A stretch of DNA of 64,000 nt from Penelope pileata (lineage: Eukaryota > Chordata > Aves > Galliformes > Cracidae): contig WBMW01000144.1 of NCBI GenBank assembly GCA_013396635.1, positions 904,900 through 968,899 on the forward strand, written 5' to 3'. The translations under genes were made by a program, and so were the position numbers. Below, piece after piece: positions 11,320 through 21,100 of the stretch. The notes beneath the pieces were generated by a model, which did not search any database, had not been told where the DNA came from, and was given only the letters and a program-made list of their open reading frames with translations. Each line of letters begins with the position of its first letter. Positions within the stretch are counted from its first letter, which is position 1.

Positions 11320-11429
11320 TGGACATCATGGGAACAAGAAGAAGCAATTAACAGCAACAACATAAACGTTTAACACCTCTCAGTGTACTGACAGGAAGCA
11401 GCAAGGGTCTCGATCCAAAGAAAGATACG
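11320..11429 (+). other. Possible 5' UTR exon of the C12orf50 orthologue
   Basis: This segment is bounded by a good acceptor (ctttctgtggcag) and a good donor (ACG|gtaaga). It lies between the CpG block and the first coding exon and has no open frame; an ATG inside opens only a six-codon ORF. It is consistent with a non-coding leader exon, but this is inferred from splice signals alone. Confidence 0.3.
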
Positions 11430-12048
11430 GTAAGAAAAACATTGGGTGCAAAGATTTTGGTTAAATATTTATCAAGGGATAAGGTCTGTATTTCTTGTAT
11501 CAAAGATTTGTTTTGAAGCCCACAGCTTCTACAGCAAGAAGTTGGGTATCATTTAAACCATGCCAAACGGGTTTGTTCCATCTTGCGCCGAACTCTCCTT
11601 TGAAAGAAGGGTTTACAAGAAACTCTTGAAAATGGTCCGATTTTCCATACTTTATTCTGAAGCAATGGAAGTAAGGAGATGTTCAAACATGAAAGGTCAC
11701 ATGATGTCACCGTGATGGCATCCCGTGATGGCATCACAAGATCTGGAGGAACAGTGGGTGACCATGGATGTGTAACGTTCTGTCCTGGCTAGCAACCATC
11801 TTCGACAGTTGGCAGACCTGGAGACGGTACCACCTCCTTAGCTCAAGCGTGCTCAGTTTTAGCTACGCTGTCAGTTGCAGTTTTGTTTCAAAGTAGAAGC
11901 CGAGTTGAAGTTCTGAAGTCCCAGTTTTTTAAAGAAAACTACTGCTTTCAGGATAAAATTAAGATTTACCTGTATGTTGATAGCTGTTACGTTTTAACGT
12001 ATGCTCTGCCTGCATAAAAAAGGTGGAGTAGAAGCATAAGAGGTGAAA

Positions 12049-12102
12049 ATGGCTGAAGCTGGGAATGACCGTTATTTCTGTTTTTATTATCCCTACGCAC
12101 AG
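12049..12102 (+). CDS. C12orf50: C12orf50 orthologue, first coding exon
   Basis: The ATG at 12049 has A at -3 and G at +4. The exon encodes [18 protein letters not shown] and ends phase 0 at CAG|gtaaat, which fits the phase-0 acceptor of the next exon. It resembles the start of the first ZC3H11A finger. The human protein seems to start differently, so this start is probable, not certain. Confidence 0.65.
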
Positions 12103-15100
12103 GTAAATGCTATAGATTTTAGAGTGGTCAGCATCCTTGATTTTTTGATATATACATATTTAGGAAGTTTATTATCTAAAGTCAGAAGTTAGTGTGTCTC
12201 TATCATGGCAGCATATGTAAGTCAATTACTTGATTTTCAAGTGAGGAGAGCTAATTGCCATAATTACTCCCGTGACTTGGGCTCATACTCAGGGAACACA
12301 AAAATTAAAAATCCCTCATAAAAAATCACTCATTCCTTATCTCTTTTAATCTGTCAACGTTATATTAAATCTGAATTAATAGACCATGTTTATAATTTCT
12401 GCTTATACTGACTACTTGAATTTCTGTAAAACCTGTTATAGAAAATGAAGCTATACAAAATGGGTTTGTTCCTCAAATAAATGTTTCTATTCCAACTGGT
12501 AAAAATCCAGGGGTGGATGCAGGGTTCTTGGTTATTGCATCTATTCGAGCATCAGAGATTTTGGCATTAATGCTTGGGAGACAGGCTTTGGCTCCAGCTC
12601 CCAGCACATCTCAGTGGGTGCACCAGTTGTATTGGCTAAATTCAAAAAATGGTGTGGTGTTGAGATGCTGCTCCTTTTTCCAGCTCCTTGAGCTCTTAAT
12701 GTCTGCAGTTGAGTGAAACTTATCTCCCCAGAGCATATGGGAATATTCCCATTTACTTCGGGGAGAGTTCAAACATTTTTAAATGTGTCTTTGTTTTCCT
12801 AGAAAAGAATTAGAAAGTCATTAAGAAATAGCTGGTAGTCTGTCATGTGCAACTCTCAGCTGACATATAATTCATATCTCAGATGTAAACCTGAGCTTCC
12901 TGTATTCAGGACAATGGTCATGAGCACTTGCCTCTTTGGAGTTATGAGTTTCCTTATCACATGCTTGAGGAAGATACCTCAGATTTATAGAGAAAAGTGC
13001 ATTGTATAAACAGAGATGTTGCCAGAATTGAAAAACTTTACTAAGGCAGAAATATAGAAGAGTAATTTTGACTAATGAAAGGGACATTCATTGGGAATGT
13101 GCTAGTTATGCAGTATCATACAGACTTTTAAACTGAAAAAATCTTGATGAATATAATCACAGCATTATGATTATATGTAGGAGTAAATCAATAATTAAAT
13201 AGCTAAGCAAAGCTTTGTCAATATCTTTTTTTTCCATTATGCTTTTATTTGTCATATATAAAAACAAATGGGACATGGTGTGAGTGATATAATGATAGCA
13301 GTCTCAGAAGATCAAATCCTGAATATTTTTGGTAACTTTTTATTTTATTTTGCACTGTATTTTTATACTTGGCTGCTGTACGGTCTCTCCCATTAACGAA
13401 AAATAGTTTTACAGGGGGAGATTCACATTTAAGGCAGCCTCTAATACACTGCATATGGGAATTTAGTATGTCTTAGCCTCAAAGTCATTCTTCTCATTAG
13501 GGTTTGAAGTGAAGAGTCTGTCACAGTGAAAAACCTCTTATCTGTGATACTGTGTGTTCGTTATGGAGACAAGGGAGACGTTCACATCTGTTTTGCAGAT
13601 TCAGACGTATGGAAATAAATGCAGAAAGGAGCCGGTTCCTTCAAGCACAATTTTTAGTCTAAATCAAGTGACTTTCTCTTGCCAAAGTGATGTTTTGAAT
13701 GGGAAGTGAAACAAAAGATTTTTTTAACTTGTTTTGTAATCCAAGTCTGATAAGTCTCTACAAGGATTCCCAAATCCTGTCTGTCTGTACAAATTTCCCA
13801 AACTTGTACTTTTTCGGGTTTTCTTAGGCATCTTTGTGGGTTTTTTTTAGTCCTTATTTTCCCACAACTCCATGTCTTTTAATATTAAGAGAGTACAAGC
13901 ATGAGATTTACAGTTATGCAGCAGAGTTCATTTGAGATAGGTCTGATTACTGCATTGTGTAGAAAAGGAAACTCAGAGACACATAAATTAAATGAATATG
14001 GTGTATAATAAAAATGGTAGATTTTTCCTTCCCATCATCTCATAAAATGTGTGAGAAGAATATGTTGTAGTAAAGTATGTGAACTGCTTTATTCTTTCCC
14101 GGCAACAGTTCTGTATCATTAAAACTCCTTTGGTTTGAGTATAGATAACTTTAAATGTTCTGACATACCAGAATATTATCCACCAAAGTGTTAGTCATTT
14201 ACTCATTGCTGTATATTGTATGTTAGTCAACGTAGTCCACTTGCATTGTTACATTTACGATATCTGACAACTCTTGTCCTGCAGCAAAAGTACGGCAGCA
14301 TCTCCTGTTTCTGGGAAACACAGCCATTAGGCTGTGTGAAGATCAATTGTGTCTTCCATCATAGCAAACCTCGTAATATAAATGGACTTTTTCTGCCACC
14401 TAGTAACAGTAAGTAAAAATATTTTCTCAACAGTTTTTTCGCTGAAGTAAGTAAATATACTTCAAAAAAAATATCCTTAAATTTTCACTGCTTATGTAGC
14501 ATATATTAAGATCAAGAAATGCACCTTTGCAAATGCTGTTCATTTTACTGAAATGTGTAACTTCACAGTCTGTGCGCTCCACAATAACATTGCAAATACT
14601 GAAACTGTATTCATTTATTTCAAGACTTAAAATTGTTAATTTAAAGTTTGATTTGGATTAGGGCTTAGCAGTGCTAAATTCTTCAAAATTGGTGCCCTGA
14701 GGAGCAATACAGGCCTGTCTGCTATTTAGCACGCTTAATATATTTCCACAGATGGAGTCCTAGAATCATTTACTCATTTCAGCCAAGATATTACTAATTG
14801 TTTTACACTTTCATAATTATGTTTTGCTTTGTTGTAAACTATCTACAAACAGATTAAAGGAAAGAAAGTTACTGACTTAGATTTGTCTATCTACTAGCAG
14901 GAAGAAATATACAGCCTTCTTTAAATAGCACAGAATGATCAAAATGATTCTCTTTTCAAAAGGCTATATTCAGCAGTGTGTTATCTTTCCCTTCAGAGGA
15001 GCTATTACATACACATTATCATTCTTTCTGTGTTTGAAAGGTGCTCTTTTGCCTGCCTCTGAAGAAGATACTTGCTAAAAGTCACAATTCATCTATTTGC

Positions 15101-18100
15101 TGATTCTCTAAATATGATAATGATTTCAAAAATTCCCTATTGGTTTGAACATGAATTTCATGTTCTAGTTCCCTTCTGAAAATGTTAATAACACATTCTT
15201 TTCTGCAGATACGGTGCTGCAACAGGACGTCCAAGAAGGGATTCCACATCCAGCGCATAATCAAGAATCACTCAGAAATCAGGAGAATATTTTAAGACCA
15301 ATTCACCCTCCACTGATTATAAACATCAACAACCAAGAGGACGAAGAGGAGGATAAAGAGGATGAAGAGGAGGATGAAGACAAAGAGAACAGTAAACAAG
15401 TTTTCTTTTTCCTTTTACAAGGAAGTAGAATGGATGTTTTTTACCTCTTGCAGTGTAGTTCGTAACTGATTTATTCTAATGACTGTTACATTTTTAGGAA
15501 AGAGGTGTTGACAAGTTTTTGAAATTGTTTCCATGTAATTCCCAAATTATTGAAGGTGTTAGTCACCAGATGCACGAGTAAACCAGCATTTTCTAACTCC
15601 TGCGATACGTCTAGTTTTATATTTCAGTGCTGGTATAATTCACATATTCCATTTTTCATCAGATAGAGTTTAAAATACTCAAATGTCTGTGAAATACTCC
15701 AAGTTCTCAATTTGGGGATGATCTGAACTGTTGGCACTCTCTCATTTAAAAGTACGTATTTTTATAATCTTCCTCTTCTCATCAAGATTGTTAATAGTTA
15801 ATACTGTCTGTTGACTGAGGACTGACTTTGTGGCTTAGCGTTAGCCAGCACTGTATCAGTTAGCACTGGGGAATGCTCAGTAGGGGATTTACAGTAGCAG
15901 GTCAGGGACCATTTTGTTTCAAAACAAAAATGAAACAAAAATGTTTCTGATCTGTACAGCTCTAAATATTTTCTCTTTGGGATTGCAAATTTAGGGGGTA
16001 CTTCTTATGGGAAACAAATTTTTGAAAAGGAGCTGGGGCTCATCAATGAAGATTTGTTTACAGAAGATACTTGCACGTCTTCAGCTTTAATCATTTGTTC
16101 CACTTGATTTATTAAACTGTCTGAAATTCAGTAGGCAGTCTCGTTACAAAAAGTTACTCTTAAATCTAGTAAAGAGAGTGCATCCAATATGCTTCACATA
16201 GACATATTTAAAAACACATATTTGTACACATATATTTATACACATGTATTTTTAAAAAACACACCTGTAATTAAACGGTTGAATGCCTCTCACTTAGAGG
16301 TTAATCTTATTAACCTTAACTGAGACAGACACTCACTTCACCAGCTCTGCCAGCAGACATTATAGGATAGTAAATTTCAACAGAGGTTTTGTGGCAAGAA
16401 GTCTCTAATAATACGTATAACGAGATTTCCTTGTGGGTGTAAATAAATGTTTTTTGAATGAGTATTGAAAATGGTTTAAAATCATTTTAGTCAACTGTCA
16501 TGCAAACAAAGCAGTGAGATTGCTTCAGATGCTTCACAGGTGCAAACAATTTGCCTGTGCTCCCCAGGCCAGCCACAGCCCTTAATCCAGCTGCTCAATC
16601 ACTGATTCAGGCTGTCACCTGGCATTCCCCTTACAGTCAACAAACATTAGCTTTTTAGTACATGTGGTAGCTGAAATTCTGTTGCACTTGGAAAAACCTA
16701 ACGGTCAGGAATCATTTTTTCTACCCAGAATCAGAGTTACAGTCAGGAAAAAAAAATCATGAGTAAAATGAAATTCATAATGTTATTTGATTATTAAGAA
16801 ATCTTGAGCATCTTTCTACAGATATCTAGTAATCTTTTAAAAATGTTTCCTACAGATATTTCTAATTCACTGGCTAAGACTGCTGCGGACATTGAAGAGG
16901 AAAGAGCAATAAAAGAAATGTGCTATAAATCTGGTAAATATTAAATCAGTGACCCTTTTGTGAACAGTAACGTTGCCAATATAATCAAAGTATTTTTTCC
17001 CCTTTTGGGTTATTTTTAGGAGAATATTATAGGATTCAGTACCCTCAGGAACACCAAACAACAAAAATTATATCTCCATCTCTGGAAAATGAGCTATTAC
17101 CCTTGGAAACTATCAAGCAGGACTTACAGAAAGGCAAGTATTTTCATCTTGCTGGACAATGCTTACAATTTATTGCATTCCTGTTTTCTTTAACCTGAGT
17201 ATTGTGGCATTTCCTTAGAAAACTTAGATGTTATACGTCAGTGCTTTAGTTACGTTATACGCTATCCAAATGACTAATAAAAGAGAATACAAAACAAGTA
17301 TTTAAAGGCAATTACTTTGAGCTAATTACTAATTCATAGATGTGGGAAGAAGAGAATGACATTTTCATTCATTGTGCTCACTCATACGTAGCTGAAATGT
17401 TTTTTCTGTTGCCTTTCCAGGTGATGGTAGTACAATTCCTACAAAATTTAATAATATGAAAAGGGAGGGAAAGACATCAGGAAGGAAAGTATCAGTAGAG
17501 TGTATTATCAGAAAAGAGCATAAATCCTGTGAAAATGGAGGTAATACACTTTAGTATCGGCTTATCAGTACTGAACATTGTCTGGTATAGAAAGCTGCCA
17601 TAAATCAATCGTGTGTAATAAACTTCACCATTTAAATATAAAAGAATAACTCAAATACATCGTTTTTCTTTGTTACTCGTGTTATTTGTGCTCCTCCTCA
17701 TACTGCACCGTTAATTGTAAAGATTGAAAATACCACTTATGATTCCACTTCTTTTAAGATTATAGTTTAAAAAAAAAATTAAGATCCTTTATGCTGATTA
17801 CAATTTACTTTTTCCTGCTCTTCTCCCAGGTAACTAGTGACAGGACGAGAGGGAATGGCCTCAAGTTGTACCAGGGGAGGTTCAAGTTGGATATTAGGAA
17901 AAACTTCCCTGAAGCAATGGTTGGGCACTGGAACAGGCTGCCCAGTGAGGTCACTGTCCCTGGAGGTGTTCAAGAAATGTGTAGATGCAATACGTAGGGA
18001 TGTGGTTTATTGGGCAATATTGGTGTAGGTGGATGGTTGGAGTAGATGATCTTAAAGATATTTTCCAGCCTTTATGATTCTGTGATTCTATTTCTCTGTA

Positions 18101-21100
18101 CAACTGAAAAACTCAATCTTGCATTTTGTATAATTGTAGCTAATCTCTGCACAAACAGAACTTATTGAAGAAGTTTGAAGTTGATCTTATTGAAGACGTG
18201 TTTTGCTCCGCTGAGTTTAGTATAGACTTCCGTAGTTAAGGTTGAGGAATGCTCTGTTGTCCTTGAATTTACGTGAGCTACTCCAAAAGTAATGCCTCAT
18301 ATTTTATTATGTTGGCCCACGACATCAGAGGCTGATGTTGGTGGGATGGCAGTAGAGGTTGAGCTTTCCCACGAATATTCCATTCCATTTTGTTGCCATG
18401 CGACGGATGGCAGCAGAGGGGTGGTCTGACCAAATGACGTCTGACATAGAAATGCATATGAATCAAAGGTGTGGCATTGAATTCCTCCATGTGGAAAAAA
18501 TTGCACCCACTGACGTTCACTGACGCTTGCTGAACGTTTATGGAAACCAAAGAATGGATGTGAGCACAGTGAGGTGGCGGTGGTGCGTTTCAGCAGTGGT
18601 CACAGTGACAGAAAGACAAGCCACGATCTGGACGGCCATGCAGATTTTTATGAGCATGGCATGCAGGCTCTTGTTCATTGCTAGCAAAAATGTGTAGCTG
18701 ATTTTTAGTGGTGGTGACTGTGTTGAAAAACAGTGTTTTGTAGCTGAGAATTTACTCTATCAGATAGTATTATTGTGCTCTTTGCATCTGTTGTCGTTTC
18801 CATGGAAATAAATAGGAAGCATTACTTTCAGTGCATGTTTACTTAACAGTATTAGTTGCTTTTTCTTCATAAATATTTAATAGTGATAAAAACAATAATA
18901 ATCACTATATTATTCTTTTTTCTTCCTGTAGTTTGTCAATGCAAAATAATGTGATACCATGCTAGAGATGCTTGGTCTAGCTTTGTGCAAACTGATGTAC
19001 AACTTCTAGCTTCAGATAACTATGGAACAGTACAAATTTTTCTTACATATTACTTTTTTTGCTATAACTTTTATGTACAATATGTGTATTTCTTTTAGGT
19101 GTTTTTTGCTGTCATTAGTAAGAAGTTACCACTGGGAAGCAATTGTATAATTAAATTATACCCATGTGAATTTAAAGCTTTTAAATGTCATGTTTATCTT
19201 TTTTTTTTCTTTTGGTGAGCCTTAATGGATCAACTCTTTGGTTTTATTATAGCTTTTGCATTATTTATTCATTTCAGGTAAGACATAAATATAAAAATAG
19301 GAAATTCTTTTCCTATTAATTGTTAATTGAAGTTCTATTTCTATTAATTGTTCACACTTAAATTTTCAATACACTCTTTGATATAGATGACTTTTTGGTA
19401 CTCATTTTTTATAGGAGGTGATTGTTTTGTGGCACAGAGAAACGTATTTATTGATGGGAAAAGAAATGAGGCACTACCTTTAGAAAAAACACCAATTGCA
19501 GCAAAGTATTCAAATGTAAAAGGTATTTAATTATAATGTTTTCTGATTTTCAGATGAGATTCTTTTTTTTATGTTATTAATGAAGATTTTCTGATTCTTA
19601 ATGGGAAACATTCTGAGTCAGAATCAGTCAAAGTAATTGTACAGATTCGAAGTACTACTGGACTCTGTGGTTTTGTCAAATTTTGAGCTTCCTGTCAAGA
19701 TTTTGAGACCTTGAATTCTGCTAGAGGAGCTGTAGCAGCTTTTGCTTTCCTTTTCCTTGAGATGATACTTTCAAAATAATTAATATGTCAAAGTATGTTC
19801 CTCACCTAAGGTGATCTGTGTATGAAGTGGGAGATTAATGGAAAGTGTGTTTTTCAACACACCGTAACATTTCTTGATAAGAATATATTATGTGCTTTTT
19901 GATAAGCAAATCTGTGCTATTTTAATCCCCTAGCAACAAATAGCTCTGAACGGGTAAAGAAATATCACTTCAAAGGAGTAAAGAAAAAGAAATGGATTTC
20001 TGAGGAGCCAAGAAACTCACCTACTACAGGAACAGGCAAAGGTATTTTTAGAAAACAGTTAGCCCTACTTAGTTCTGTTCCTTGTGTCACATATGGACAC
20101 TCTGTATTTTGACTGGATTGTCCATACAGAACGTTTTTTTTTCATCTTGTCTTCCAGCTTCCAGTCTTCACTAATGTTAAATTTTGGGTAAGACCAAAAC
20201 ATTTCTTTATAAATTTGTTTTTCCAATTTTAGGAGTTCACACTTCAAACCCAACAGTTAAACCGAGTTATCAACGAAGTGGTCAAAGAAAGGATGATGAA
20301 ACTGCTTCTTCGGTTCGCTCTGTGAGACAAACTGAAAGAAACACTTTTTTCAATTCTTCAGAACCTCGAAGATCAGCGTATGTGTTCTACCGTAATCCCA
20401 GAGGTGGCCAAGAAACAAAGTTTAATGGTTCTACGGGTGAGTTCCTACTTATACAGAATTCTTAAAATGACTTACATATACCTGACTGTATTCTGTTGCT
20501 TTCAATTTTGTCACTGCAGATGAATGGTAGGGTTTTTATACAGAAATATAAATACCTATTCTGGTACCTATGCCTAAATGTGGGCAAGAGTAAATTTAAT
20601 CCAACATAATTTTCACAATTAGTTTACAGTAGTATCCATAGACAGAAATGTAGGCACTTTAAAATTTTATAGAACTTTAGAATTAGTCAGAATATTCATG
20701 AAAAATAATTTAGTCACCTTCACAGGAGGGTTTCATTTCCATGTGCAACAAAGAGGGATACGTTCGCTGATGTGCTGATAATGCTGATCCCCGCTTCTTA
20801 AAACTCCTTTTATGTGATTTTTTCTTTTGAAAAATAGTGTTTAATAAACCTTGTAATATTCCACTGTAACTTATCATGCTACTCTAAATATTGATAGTGA
20901 TATTAGTAGAAGTAGTTTTGCAGAAGAACTGTAGTTTTCTTTCAAGGAATATGTTCATCTCTTTTTCTCCCCGCAGGGGATGATGGAATGACTTTGTGTC
21001 TTTGTCTTCACAACTGGTATTTCACTGAAGTTTTGTTTATGATTCATTATTATTTTCATGATTTATGATTATTTTTCTTCTTGAATAAATAAATGCTTGG

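Larger units (their letters stand above)
14409..16855 (+). other. C12orf50 orthologue introns 2 and 3
   Basis: Introns at 14409-15208 and 15392-16855. The second holds the repeat copy listed at 16533-16636. Otherwise I saw nothing. Confidence 0.6.

Noticed and set aside
15214..15465. 83-codon + strand frame
   Set aside because: It is C12orf50 exon 3 running past its donor at 15391.
18278..18550. 90-codon - strand frame
   Set aside because: It lies antisense inside the mariner remnant.
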